DNA of 64,000 nucleotides from Pseudorasbora parva (GCF_024679245.1 NC_090173.1:11535013-11599012), one strand, 5' to 3'. Counted from the first letter of the stretch, positions 36,940-48,689 are shown. Notes: a model not told the origin generated them from the letters alone. Translations and numbers: made by a program.

Positions 36940-38160
36940 AACCCAGGATTTGGGTAGAAAAAAAATTAAGTGGAACCAATTTCACTTCACAAGATTCAGC
37001 AGATGTTTCTCCAAAAAATTATTTAACAATTGAGTCAATCTGAGAAAGTGTAAGACTCTTTCACTAGAAACATTTTACATTTACTGTTTGTATTTTTCAG
37101 GATTTTTGATGTTTTCTATAATATAAATGTCTTTGCTGACGCTGAGAGAGGAGAACACAAGAGCACAGAGATATATACGAGAGAACGAGTGCATAAATCA
37201 CAGTCCATCTCCCGCAGGGTTTACGAACGCTTGCCTCTCCGTTAAACAGAGGGCCCTGCTGGTACCTGGGGGCCACCGTGCAGGAGCCGAAACCCCGCCG
37301 CCCCCCTCCAGCTCGGACAGAGAGGTCGCCACGGGGCCTGATCGCCGCGACCCCTGGCGTCACGCTGCACAGTGTCATTTCAGACACAACACAAACGCAG
37401 TATTTCACTCTGATAACAGCCGCTCGCTCGCAGCCAAGCCAGAGCACATCTCAACCACACACAAAGTGCTATCAGATACACACATTCAGTATTTGGAGAA
37501 TGTTCGCACACACTGAATTAAGTGTGATTTTTTGATCTGAAGGCTCCTGCTTAAATGCTACATGTGAAGTTTTGTAGGCAAATGCTGTAAAATTGTGCAC
37601 AGAAGCAGAGCTGGAATCTAGACAAAGAAGCCGCTTGAGTATAAGAGAGTCATAAAAGTATAATGAGTATGTGCTAGCTAGCGTATGTGACCTATTAATT
37701 AAATTAAGAACGAATATCTTGTAATTTTCCCGCCACATTCTAAAAAGCAAACATTCTAAGTTTCTAAAATAAAGTTCTAAACAAAAATTCTTAAAGCACA
37801 TTCAAATTCAAGATATTCACATATTCAAGCAGTGACGGGAAAAAAAACACAGCATTGGATCTTTTATGTTTTGTAAAAAATAGTTTTATTGTGAATAATT
37901 CGAAATGATCCAAGATAATTTCAGTTGTAAACACTCCTAAAAAAGTAACTTGTTCAGTTGAAAGTTCTTTTTAAAGTTTCACAATGAATGATTAACGTGG
38001 AAAATAGTCATAAAAGCATAATGAGTATGTGCTAGCTAGCGTAAGTGACCTATTAATTAAATAATGAACGAATATTTTGTCATTTTCCCGCCACATTCTA
38101 AAAAGTAAACATTCTAAGGTTCTAAAATAAAGTTCTAAAGAAAAATTCTTAAAAGCACAT
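36940..38160. other. No gene; GC-rich candidate element at 37120-37480; short direct repeat
   Basis: 37120-37480 is GC-rich with no visible repeat. 37650-37800 (GTATGTGCTAGCTAGCGTAT, CCCGCCACATTCTAAAAAGC) repeats in direct orientation at 38022-38160, a duplication about 370 bp apart. Confidence 0.45.
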
Positions 38161-38161
38161 A

Positions 38162-38547
38162 CACTGTAAAAAAAAAATGTTTGTTTTTGTTGGTTTAACT
38201 TAAAAAAGTAAGTAGCCTGGTTGCCTTAAAATTTTGAGTTTATTGAAATTAAATTTTGAGTTGATACAATGAAGGAAATTTGTTTAATAAATAGAAACTC
38301 AAAATATTATTGTATCTGAACCACATAAAAATTTGATAAATCATGAAAATAGCACAATTTGGCTGCGTCATCACAAATAAAACACACACAATTACCCAAT
38401 ATGCTTACAAAATCTTTTAATAATATTTTAATAAAGGTTGTCGAATCTCAAAAAAATTTCATTGCATTAACTCAAAATTTTAATTTCAATGAACTCAAAA
38501 TTAAGGCAACCAGGTAACTTTTTTAAAAAAATATTTATTTTACAGTG
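38162..38547. mobile_element. CACTGTAAAAAA MITE, copy 3
   Basis: Nearly identical to 24253-24638, with ends CACTGTAAAAAAAA and TATTTTACAGTG. Confidence 0.88.
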
Positions 38548-38569
38548 CGACATGCTTTGACTGTGAAAA

Positions 38570-40945
38570 ACTACCCAAACACTGGGTTGTTACGTCTGAC
38601 CCAGGATCTGAGTTACACAAAAACTACCCAAACACTGGGTTGTTACGTCTGACCCAGGATCTGAGTTACACAAAAACAGCCCAAACACTGGGTTGTCACG
38701 TCTGACCGAGGATCTGAGATACAAAAAAACTACCCAAACACTGGGTTGTTACGTCTGACCCAGGATCTGAGTTACACAAAAAGTACCCAAACACTGGGTT
38801 GTTACGTCTGACCCAGGATCTGAGTAACACAAAAACTACCCAAACACTGGGTTGTTACGTCTGACCGAGGATCTGAGATACAAAAAAACTACCCAAACAC
38901 TGGGTTGTTACGTCTGACCCAAGATCTGAGTTACACAAAAACTACCCAAACACTGGGTTGTTACGTCTGACCCAGGATCTGAGTTACACAAAAAGTACCC
39001 AAACACTGGGTTGTTACGTCTGACCCAGGATCTGAGTAACACAAAAACTACCCAAACACTGGGTTGTTACGTCTGACCGAGGATCTGAGATACAAAAAAA
39101 CTACCCAAACACTTGGTTGTAACGTCAGACCCAGGATCTGAGTTACACAAAAACTACCCAAACACTGAGTTTTAACGTCTGACCGAGGATCAGAGATACA
39201 ATAAAACTACCCAAACACTGGGTTGTTACGTCTGACCCAAGATCTGAGTAACAAAAACTACCCAAACACTGGGCTGTTACGTCTGACCCAGGATCTGAGA
39301 TACAAAAAAACTACCCAAACACTGGGTTGTCACGTCTGACCCAGGATCTGAGTTACAAAAAAACAGCCCAAACACTGGGTTGTTACGTCTGACCGAGGAT
39401 CTGAGATACAAAAAAACTACCCAAACACTTGGTTATAAGGTCTGACCCAGGATCTGAGTTACACAAAAACTACCCAAACACTGGGTTGTTACGTCTGACC
39501 GAGGATCTGAGATACAAAAAAACTACCCAAACACTTGGTTGTAACGTCTGACCCAGGATCTGAGTTACACAAAAACTACCCAAACACTGGGTTGTTACGT
39601 CTGACTGAGGATCTGAGATACAAAAAAACTACCCAAACACTGGGTTGTTACGTCTGACCCAAGATCTGAGTTACACAAAAACTACCCAAACACTGGGTTG
39701 TTACGTCTGACCGAGGATCTGAGATACAAAAAAACTACCCAAACACTGGGTTGTAACGTCTGACCCAGGATCTGAGTTACACAAAAACTACCCAAACACA
39801 GGGTTGTTACGTCTGACCTAGGATCTGAAATACAAAAAAACTACCCAAACACTGGGTTGTCACGTCTGACCCAGGATCTGAGTTACAAAAAAACAGCCCA
39901 AACACTGGGTTGTTACGTCTGACCGAGGATCTGAGATACAAAAAAAATACCCAAACACTTGGTTGTAAGGTCTGACCCAGGATCTGAGTTACACAAAAAC
40001 TACCCAAACACTGGGTTGTTACGTCTGACCGAGGATCTGAGATACAAAAAAACTACCCAAACACTGGGTTGTCACGTCTGACCCAGGATCTGAGTTACAA
40101 AAAAACAGCCCAAACACTGGGTTGTCACGTCTGACCGAGGATCTGAGACACAAAAAAACTACCCAAACACTGGGTTGTCACGTCTGACCCAGGATCTGAG
40201 TTACAAAAAAACAGCCCAAACACTGGGTTGTCACGTCTGACCCAGGATCTGAGTTACACAAAACTACCCAAACACTGGGTTGTTACGTCTGACCCAAGAT
40301 CTGAGATACAAAAAAACTACCCAAACACTTGGTTGTAAGGTCTGACCCAGGATCTGAGTTACACAAAAACTACCCAAACACTGGGTTGTTACGTCTGACC
40401 GAGGATCTGAGATACAAAAAAACTACCCAAACACTGGGTTGTAACGTCTGACCCAGGATCTGAGTTACACAAAAACTACCCAAACACTGGGTTGTTACGT
40501 CTGACCCAGGATCTGAGTAACACAAAAACTACCCAAACACTGGGTTGTTATGTCTGACCCAGGATCTGAGTTACACAAAAACTACCCAAACACTGGGTTG
40601 TTACGTCTGACCGAGGATCTGAGATACAAAAAAACTACCCAAACACTGGGTTGTCACGTCTGACCCAGGATCTGAGTTACAAAAAAACAGCCCAAACACT
40701 GGGTTGTCACGTCTGACCCAGGATCTGAGTTACACAAAAACTACCCAAACACTGGGTTGTTACGTCTGACCCAAGATCTGAGATACAAAAATACTACCCA
40801 AACACTGGGTTGTTACTTCTGACCCAGGATCTGAGTAACACAAAAACTACCCAAACACTGGGTTGTCACGTCTGACCCAGGATCTGAGTAACACAAAAAC
40901 TACCCAAACACTGGGTTGTTTGTTCTGACCCAGGATCTGATTGAG
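38570..40945 (-). repeat. 53-bp minisatellite, inverted block B, about 44 units
   Basis: Units alternate between a GACCCAGGATCTGAGTTACA form and a GACCGAGGATCTGAGATACA form, giving a partly dimeric array. Same orientation as 36029-36930. Confidence 0.96.
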
Positions 40946-41089
40946 GTGGAAAATGAAACCAAGCATATAATGGATCCCAAAAGAACCATACAGCAGCTCA
41001 AGGACCCTATACATCCAAAAAGAAGAGCCTGTTTTTAAAGAGTGAAAACCGGACAATTTTCAACCAAATAAAAAACACTTACATTTGAA

Positions 41090-43400
41090 TCTTACATATA
41101 GAAGTTCACATTAAACATAAAAGTTCCAAAATGTTTTTGAAAAAGACCCTTTTTACAGATGAATCTTTCAGTGATCAGTTCTTAAAAAAAAACATTTTTG
41201 TGCAGAACATTTGAATAATCTAAAGAACATTTTTTCACTATAAAGAATATAGTGTTAAAGAATTAAAGGACACTAAAGCTCCTTAATGGAACCATCAGTC
41301 AATGGTTTACCTTTATTTTTAAATTTTCAACCAAAATAAAAAAAAGGCTAAAGATGCAAAAGTTCATTTAAATTTGAATCTTACATGTAGAAGTTACTAT
41401 ATTAATCAATGTTTAAATATAATGGTTCCAAAAGGGTGTTTTTCACTGATGTCATAAAAGAACTTTCAGTGAGCAGTTCTTAAAAAGAATCATTTGCGTG
41501 AAAAAAAAAAAAAAAAAATCATCATAAGTTTTGTGAAATGGAAAAATTCCATGTAATGTTAAAAGGTTCTTCAAGGAACCATTAATGCCAATAAAGAACC
41601 TTGATTTGAAGAGTGACAGCACATGGAAGTGCACTCTCAAAAACGAAGGTTCCAAAATGTGTTACTTTTTGTCCTTTTTGCAGTGACGTTGTTCTTAAAA
41701 TAACCTTTTTTTCTCAGTATACACAGAACATTCTAATAATCTAAAGAACTTTAGACTATAAATAACTTGGAATGGAAAAATTCCATGGAACGCTAAAAGG
41801 TTCTTCACGGAACCGTCGATGCCAATAGAGTGCCTTTATTTTGAAGAGTCACAATCTGGCCTTCTTTACACACAGAAGTTCACTCTTTAAAACAAAGGTT
41901 CCAAAAAGTGTTTTTCTGCAGTGATGTTATAGAAGATCTTTCAGTCAACAGTTCTTAAAAGAACCTTTTTTCCCTCAAAAGTGAAGAGCATTTGAATAAT
42001 CTAAAGAACCTTTTCCACTGTGAAGAATCTTTTGCGTAATGGAAAGATTCCATGGATGTTAAAGATTCTTAAATGGAACCATTAATGCCAATAAAGAACC
42101 TTGATTTGAAGAGTGACAGCACATGGAAGTTCACTCTCAAAAACAAAGGTTCCAAAATGTGTTACTTTTTGTTGTTTTTTGCAGCGATGTTCTTAAAAGA
42201 CCCTTTTTTTTCTTTCTTAGTACACAGAACTTAAGAAGTTTAGACTATAAATAACTTTTTTTGTGGAATGGAAAAATTCCATGGAACGTTAAAAGGTTCT
42301 TCACGGAACCGTCGATGCCAATAAAGAACCTTGATTTTTTTCAGCACACAGAAGTTCACTCTTAAAAACAAAGGTTCCAAAATGTGTTTTTCTTTTTTTC
42401 TGCAGTGACGTCCATCTTTCAGTCGATGGTTTAAAAAAAAGAACCCTTTTTTCCCCTCAGTGTGAAGAGCATTTGAATAATCCTTTTCCACTATGAAGAA
42501 TCTTTTTTGGAATGGAAAAAACAAAGGTTCAAAAATGTGTTACTTTTTTGCAGTGACAATGTTCTTAAAATAACTTTTTTTTTTTCATGGAAAAATTCCA
42601 TGGAACGTTAAAAGGTTCTTGACGGAACCGTCGATGCCAATAAAGAGCCTTTATTTTGAAAAGTGACAATCTGGCCCTCTTTACACACAGAAGTTCACTC
42701 TTAAAAACAAAGGTTCCAAAATGTGTTTTTCTTTTTTCTGCAGTGATGTCCATCTTTCAGTCAATGGTTAAAAAAAGAACCCTTTTTTCCCCTCAGTGTG
42801 AAGAGCATTTGAATAATCCTTTTCCACTATGAAGAATCTTTTTTTGGAATGGAAAAAACAAAGGTTCCAAAATGTGTTATTTTTTGCAGTGACGATGTTC
42901 TTAAAATAACTTTTTTTTCCTCAGTACACAGAAAATTCTTATAATCTAAAGAACTTCAGACTATAAATAACTTGGAATGGAAAATTCCATGGAACGTTAA
43001 AAGGTTCTTCACGGAACCATCGATGCCAATAGAGTGCCTTTATTTTGAAAAGTGACAATCTGGCCCTCTTTACACACAGAAGTTCACTCTTAAAAACAAA
43101 GGTTCCAAAAAGTGTTTTTCTGGAGTGATGTCATAGAAGATCTTTCAGTCAACAGTTCTTAAAAGAACCCTTTTCCCCTCAAAGTGCATTTGAATAATCT
43201 AAAGAACCTTTTCCACTGTGAAGAATCTTTTTTGGAATGGAATGAAAACAAAGTTCCAAAATGTTCTTAAAATAACTTTTTTTTCTCAGTACACAGAACA
43301 TTCTAATAATCTAAAAGAACTTTAGACTATAAATAACTTTTTTCGTGGAATGGAAAGATTCCATGGAAGCCAATAAAGAACCCTTTATTTTCATCTGACA
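41090..43400. repeat. Degenerate tandem array of a GGTTCC/GGTTCT MITE
   Basis: A block with GAAGTTCACTCTTAAAAACA, AAGGTTCCAAAATGTGTT, CAGTTCTTAAAAGAACC and GGAATGGAAAAATTCCATGG recurs roughly every 200-390 bp (near 41095, 41380, 41630, 41875, 42125, 42350, 42690, 43078). Frames in it are artefacts. Confidence 0.8.
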
Positions 43401-44085
43401 TCTCCAAACGCCTCTATCCATTTAAACGAAGTCCTGTGTGATTAGTTTGCCCAAGCGGCCGTAACGGTGTCCTAATCAGCGGTGTGTTTGGATAAAGCGC
43501 TGTTCTGCAGGGGTAAACAGAGCTGTATTTGATGCTCTTTATGAGGGCTGTTTGGCAGAGTTTATTCTTCTGTTAGACTGGCTCCATGCTCTCGGAGGGA
43601 GGGCGGCCCTCCTGCGGGGCCGCAAATGGGCGGGTGGCAGTCGGGCCGGGCCACATGAGAGAGAGATGCTCTCCAGCTGTTTTCCAGACCTCGCGCTTTA
43701 TCTGCCCATCATCCGTTCAGGATGTTACAGTAGATGTTAACAGGTTTTCAATGAGAATCATCACGCATCTCCACCCCGCAATAAAAGCTTCAATGCAAAG
43801 CACTCGAGATGGAGATAAAGAGCTATTTTCACTGCAACTGCACTTATCAGATAAGCTGCGTTTTTTTACAGACTGCAAACTAACGTGCTCATTAGCCTGA
43901 AGCGTCGGCTCTGTTAACACCCGCGATGTGAGAAAGTTTAGGCGCTCACTCCACATTACGTGTTTGAGGCAACCTTCAAACCAGTTAGCCGGATCCGGAG
44001 AGGTTTTAACAAGATGAAATAAGGCTGCGATTCCCAGGCTGTGAATGCTAAGAATTGTTTTAATTAATTGCTGTGTAAAATACAG
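43401..44085. other. Repeat-free segment, candidate regulatory DNA
   Basis: About 680 bp of balanced composition with no repeat from this window. It holds a palindromic GATA-type site, CTTATCAGATAAG, at 43844-43856. Located about 4 kb from noggin on its 3' side. The frames of 62-104 aa have no domain. Confidence 0.4.
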
Positions 44086-44092
44086 TTAATCT

Positions 44093-44486
44093 CACCGTAA
44101 AAAAAAAAAAAAATGTTGTTTTTTGTTGGTTTAACTTAAAAAAGTAAGTAACCTGGTTGCCTTAAAATTTTGAGTTTATTGAAATTTCAAATTTGAGTTG
44201 ATACAATGAAGGAAATTTGTTTAATAAATAGAAACTCAAAATATTATTGTATCTGAACCACATAAAAAAATTGATAAATCATGAAAATAGCACAATTTGG
44301 CTGCATCATCACAAATAAAACACACACAATATACCCAATATGCTTACAAAATCTTTTAATAATATTTTAATAAAGGTTGTCGAATCTCAAAAAAATTTCA
44401 TTGCATTAACTCAAATATTTAATTTCAATGAACTCAAAATTTTAAGGCAACCAGGTCACTTTTTTTCTAAATAATTTTTTTCAGTG
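44093..44486. mobile_element. CACTGTAAAAAA MITE, copy 4
   Basis: Matches 24253-24638; the left tip is CACCG, one change from CACTG. Confidence 0.85.
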
Positions 44487-44635
44487 TTTCGACTGAAACG
44501 TTCATCACATAATCTCAGCTACCCTCCATTAATAAGTCATTATAGCAAACATCCCTCACAGTTTAAATGTGATGATAATGATGTTAAAATGTATGAGATT
44601 GAAACGCATTGTATTGACTGCTGATAAATATACTG

Positions 44636-45246
44636 CACTGTAAAAAAAATAATGTTGGTTTAACTTATAAAAGTAAGTAACCTGGTTGCCTTAAAATTTT
44701 GAGCTTATTTGAAATTTTAAATTTGAGTTGATACAATGAAGGAAATTTGTTTAATAAATAGAAACTCAAACAATTATTGTCTCTGAACCACATAAAAAAT
44801 TTGATAAATCATGAAAATAGCACAATTTGGCTGCGTCATCACAAATAAAACACACACAATTACTCTCACTGTAAAAAAAATTTTAGAAAAAAAGTGACCT
44901 GGCTGCCTTAAAATTTTGAGTTCACTGAAATACAATTTTTGAGTTAATACAATGAACATTTTTTGAGATTCGACAACCTTTATTAAAATATTATTAAAAG
45001 ATTTTGTAAGCATATTGGGTAATTGTGTGTGTTTTATTTGTGATGACGCAGCCAAATTGTGCTATTTTCATGATTTATCACATTTTTTATGTGGTTCAGA
45101 TACAATAATATTTTGAGTTTCTATGTATTAAACAAATTTCCTTCATTGTATCAACTCAAATTTTTACTTTCAATAAACTCAAAATTTTAAGGCAACCAGG
45201 TTACTTGCTTTTTTTAAAGTTAAACCAACAAAAAAAATGTACAATG
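44636..45246. mobile_element. Two CACTGTAAAAAA MITE copies head to head
   Basis: A truncated forward copy (44636-44866) stops where a second copy in the opposite sense begins (CACTGTAAAAAAAATTTTAG at 44867, to about 45246). The pair is a large inverted repeat. Confidence 0.8.
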
Positions 45247-45870
45247 CAGTATCCTTCTTTAAAAAGAATTATATTTTTTGATAATGATGTGATGGGTTAA
45301 ATTGTATGAGATTGAAACACATTGGATTGATTGATGATAAATATACAGTATATAAACCTGACTATTGTGTATTTAAAATGCATTTAGTTACTGTTATTGA
45401 ATACTCGTTTCATTCTGAATTATGCATCACATTTATTAGTTATTTATGTTAAGGTGATCAAAATGGATGGACATTTTATATGCAATTCAAATGCATAAAT
45501 CTTAAACTGAAAAAAAAAATTGCAGCCTTAAAATTTTAGGTACAATCAACTTGGATATTTAGATAATTTCAACTTAAATTACATTAAACTGACTTGAAAA
45601 ATGAGTTAAAACCTTATATAACTTATTTTAAAAGGTAGAAAATTGCTTCTTTTGATGAGTTAAAGCAATGAAAGAAAATTATATTAATTAAAAAAATATT
45701 TTAAAGTGATTAATCGCATCCAAAATAAAACTTAACATAACATAAACATAAAATGTGTGTATATGTTTATAATTATTATGTATATATAAATTAACACCCA
45801 CGCATGTATATATTTAAAAAATATTTCCATGTATATACTGCATATAATTTCTCTAATGTATGTGAATATA
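45247..45870. other. A/T-rich DNA with fragments of the outer 24140 MITE family
   Basis: 45484-45690 shows TTTCAACTTAAATTACATTA and TTTTGATGAGTTAAAGCAAT. Nothing coding. Confidence 0.5.
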
Positions 45871-45871
45871 A

Positions 45872-45875
<4 letters not shown>

Positions 45876-45959
<84 letters not shown>

Positions 45960-45967
45960 ATTTTATT

Positions 45968-46000
<33 letters not shown>

Positions 46001-46151
46001 ATATATATACATATATATACATGCATGTGTGTTTATTTATATATACATAATAATTATACACACACATATGAAAACACAAACTTTTATTTTGTATACCATT
46101 AATCACGATTAATTTTTACCCAGCACTTAAAAACATAAGGCGTCATAACTT

Positions 46152-46227
<76 letters not shown>
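45876..46227. repeat. (TA)n arrays
   Basis: TA runs at 45876-45953, 45969-46018 and 46157-46227. Tyr/Ile frames are artefacts. Confidence 0.97.
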
Positions 46228-46229
<2 letters not shown>

Positions 46230-46232
<3 letters not shown>

Positions 46233-46810
46233 GGATTTTAGTGATCTCTTAAGCCTTATAAGATAAAAGTTCATATAAAGTGGCCCCTCCACACGGGCCC
46301 CTGAGAGCATCACAGGCGGTTGCCTGGGTTACGGGGCCCTTAAGCCAGGTGAGAATATTTCATGGTAAATTAGGAGAATCTCTTTGAAGTTTCTTCACAG
46401 GCGTCACAAAAAGAAACAAAGACTTTTGAAACAAAAGCTCAGATTTTTTTCTGTGGATTTTCACTGATATTTTATTATCTGAATATAAAGAATAAATAAC
46501 AGTTCTTTAATCTTAATTTACAGGATAAATCGCTGTCAGAAAGCAGCTGGGTCGCAGCTGCGAGATGTTAAAAATCCATAATAAATTTTGAGGTCATCAC
46601 ATCGGCGCGGAAACCTTATAAAACATCTCGGACGGCTCCACGGCCGTTCTCTGCAATATAAATACAACGCTGACCAATATTTTCCACAAATACAGTAGAC
46701 TCTGGGATAATACACATAATACTGGCTTTTTACAAGTAGCTAGATCATTACATGATGGCACGACATATACATACAATACATTCATACACATGATAGTGCA
46801 TAAAAAATAA
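46230..46810. other. Repeat-poor segment downstream of noggin
   Basis: Between two long TA arrays there is a mixed-composition stretch with no reading frame or repeat that I recognise. Position close to noggin makes it a candidate regulatory or 3' UTR segment. TTTATT at 46471-46476 would be AATAAA on the minus strand, a possible poly(A) signal, but it is over 1.1 kb from the stop codon. Confidence 0.35.
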
Positions 46811-46813
46811 AAG

Positions 46814-46921
46814 GGAACACTTTATAATAACTTATATTAACAGACAGCATTACCTTTCATAATGCATAAACAAATTGTCAGCTAGTACATTCAAACAATT
46901 GCTCAAATGTTATATACCATG

Positions 46922-46987
<66 letters not shown>

Positions 46988-47217
46988 TGTATAAATATAT
47001 GATCAATAAGTTATGACATGTTTTTACACTGCTTTAGTTTAACTCATCAAAATAAGTTCAGTAATTTTCATAATTTAAGTTGAAATTACTTAAACATCCA
47101 AGTTGATCGTACTTAAACATTTAAGACAGCAACTTTTTCACAGTACATATCCATATAAAATGTACTGTCAAACACTTTGATATATATTAATGACATAAAG
47201 TTAATATAAAGTGTTAC
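46814..47217. mobile_element. Palindromic MITE (AACACTTTATAWTAAC ends) with TA array inside
   Basis: The left end AACACTTTATAATAAC is inverted at the right end (GTTAATATAAAGTGTT). A long TA array (46924-46985) and part of a second MITE family (47025-47145, TTTAACTCATCAAAATAAGT and following) lie inside. No coding content. Confidence 0.55.
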
Positions 47218-47518
47218 CAAAATACAAAATAAAACATTTTTCATAACTTAAGTACGGAAATATAATCAGATTCAATTTTCTATAATGTTTTGTTTTTCAC
47301 GACACATATCAAAGCAGAGTTTTTAAAACTGAAATCCAGAAATACATATCAGATTAAGTTTTGTACAGTAATATTTATCAGAACAGTTTTCTATAATTTA
47401 AGTCCGGCAATATGCATATCAGCTCAGCTTATATGTCCACGAATATGTTTCAGATGAGAGTCCAGAAACATATATCAGATCAAAGTCTTTAAAAATAAAA
47501 TCTGAATCTGGGTTAGAG

Positions 47519-47566
47519 AAAAACTACCCAAACACTGGGTTGTTACATCTGACCCAGGATCTGATC
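47519..47566 (-). repeat. Single unit of the 53-bp minisatellite near the noggin stop codon
   Basis: The plus strand reads AAACTACCCAAACACTGGG followed by TTGTTACATCTGACCCAGGA, one unit of the repeat that fills 36029-36916 and 38570-40945 in the same orientation. It lies about 35 bp beyond the noggin stop codon, so it would be transcribed in the 3' untranslated region. Confidence 0.85.
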
Positions 47567-47600
47567 GGAGTCTTTATAAATGATGTCCTTTAGCGATCGC

Positions 47601-48251
47601 TCAGTTCGCGCACGAGCATTTGCACTCGGTTATGATGGGATACTGCACCGGTATCCACGCGCACTTGAGCGCGCCTCTCCTCTGAACGCATCTCCACCGC
47701 AGGAGCGTGATGTGCGTGGATTTGGCCGGTTTGCACACCATCCCCTCCGGTACCGAGCACGAGCGCTTACTGTAGCAGCTCCCCGCGCGGACGAAGCGCG
47801 GCCAGAAGCGCGCGCCGAGGTCGTTCCACGCGTACAGCACCGGGCAGAAAGAGTAGGACCAAAGCCACATCTGCAGCCTGCGCTTCAGCTTCTTACTGGC
47901 TTTGCGCTTCTTGCCCCACTGCACGTCAAAGTCTAGGTTTTTGATGTCTTTGGGCATCAGTCCGGCGGGGTTCGGCTGGAGGTCCAGCTCGTCCAGGTCC
48001 TCGTTGCCCGTGTAGCGGTCCTGAGGAGGGCCGACGGAGAGGAAGCGGCTGTCAAAGTCCCCGAGCACGCTTCTCAGCTCGGTCTCGTTTAGATCCCTCT
48101 CCCGCGGGTCGTAGATGGGGTCGGGGTCCTCCTTCAGCTCCAGCAGGGGTAGCGTGTCACTCGGGATGGGTCTGAGGAGGTAATAGTGCTGACACTGAGC
48201 GAAAGACATCAGCAGCAGGTACACGGACACCAAACACTGCTGGAGATCCAT
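47601..48251 (-). CDS. nog: Noggin, secreted BMP antagonist (216 aa, intronless)
   Basis: The protein is a clear noggin. Noggin is a secreted homodimer that binds BMP ligands and blocks their receptor sites, so it sets dorsal, skeletal and joint patterning. Residues 1-20 form a hydrophobic signal peptide, cleaved probably before QHYYLLRP. Residues 27-35 (RPIPSDTLP) match the N-terminal BMP-binding clip. N55-E-T is a glycosylation sequon. Residues 114-125 are strongly basic, as in the family's heparin-binding segment. Nine cysteines in residues 136-214 form the cystine-knot region, including [23 protein letters not shown] and [12 protein letters not shown] motifs. The reading frame is open 55 codons further upstream, but the start at 48251 gives the signal peptide at the N terminus and has A at -3 and G at +4. 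Single-exon structure fits noggin. The sequence differs from the nog1 type ([10 protein letters not shown] rather than QHYLHIRPAP), so it is likely a nog2 or nog3 paralogue; I cannot say which. All key residues appear intact. Confidence 0.97.
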   Translation of the reverse strand: MDLQQCLVSVYLLLMSFAQCQHYYLLRPIPSDTLPLLELKEDPDPIYDPRERDLNETELRSVLGDFDSRFLSVGPPQDRYTGNEDLDELDLQPNPAGLMPKDIKNLDFDVQWGKKRKASKKLKRRLQMWLWSYSFCPVLYAWNDLGARFWPRFVRAGSCYSKRSCSVPEGMVCKPAKSTHITLLRWRCVQRRGALKCAWIPVQYPIITECKCSCAN

Positions 48252-48480
48252 GATGATGCGAAGGGAAAATCTCGACACACTTATCTTTGCGACTTCATCC
48301 AATGCAAACTTTATCCGAGGTGCATCAGACGGCGGATCGATCCATCCACAAGGTCTCCGCGTCTGCTGGGTTTTCACCGAGGCTGTTAAATGCGTCCGAA
48401 TCGCGCGCAGCATCACACGCTTGAAAGTCCCGCGCGCGACGCATCTGCGTGTCCTTCTCGCTGCGAGCCAAACCTCTGGG
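48252..48480 (-). other. Likely noggin 5' untranslated leader, in-frame open
   Basis: Between the TATA-like box and the chosen ATG the noggin frame has no stop back to 48416, including two ATG codons at 48411-48416. Translation from there would bury the signal peptide 55 residues inside, so I read this as leader. Two in-frame upstream ATGs are therefore present and could in principle give an N-terminally extended form. Confidence 0.45.
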
Positions 48481-48508
48481 AATGTCTCTCTCTCACGCGC
48501 GCGCCTCG

Positions 48509-48516
48509 GATATATA
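48509..48516 (-). promoter_or_regulatory. Probable TATA box of the noggin gene
   Basis: On the minus strand the sequence reads GTATATATCC within a very GC-rich, CpG-rich block (about 48400-48530). It lies about 258 bp upstream of the noggin start codon. A start site about 30 bp downstream (near 48480) would give a 5' leader of about 230 nt without a needed intron. This is inference from motif and position only. Confidence 0.5.
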
Positions 48517-48612
48517 CGCGCGCGGCCCTGTGATGTAATACATCGGGTCTGTTTTTTTTTTTTTTTTTTTTGAAGGCGAGTTTTCTTTGCAGGAGATTCC
48601 CTGACACCTCCT

Positions 48613-48614
<2 letters not shown>

Positions 48615-48685
<71 letters not shown>

Positions 48686-48687
48686 GG
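48615..48687. repeat. (GA)n tract ending in a G-run, upstream of noggin
   Basis: About 60 bp of uninterrupted AG repeats run into about 13 G residues. The tract lies about 100 bp upstream of the TATA-like box. Purine tracts of this kind can form triplex DNA or bind GAGA-type factors, but a role here is inference. Confidence 0.9.
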
Positions 48688-48689
48688 TG

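Noticed and set aside
36237..41056. Repeated frames with LGSFCVTQILGQ
   Set aside because: These are translations of the 53-bp minisatellite.
43552..43900. 62-104 aa frames in the repeat-free island
   Set aside because: No domain; frames of this length arise by chance. Kept only as candidate regulatory DNA.
48539..48571. Poly(T) run as the poly(A) tail of a retroposed gene
   Set aside because: It lies upstream of noggin with no body or target duplication.
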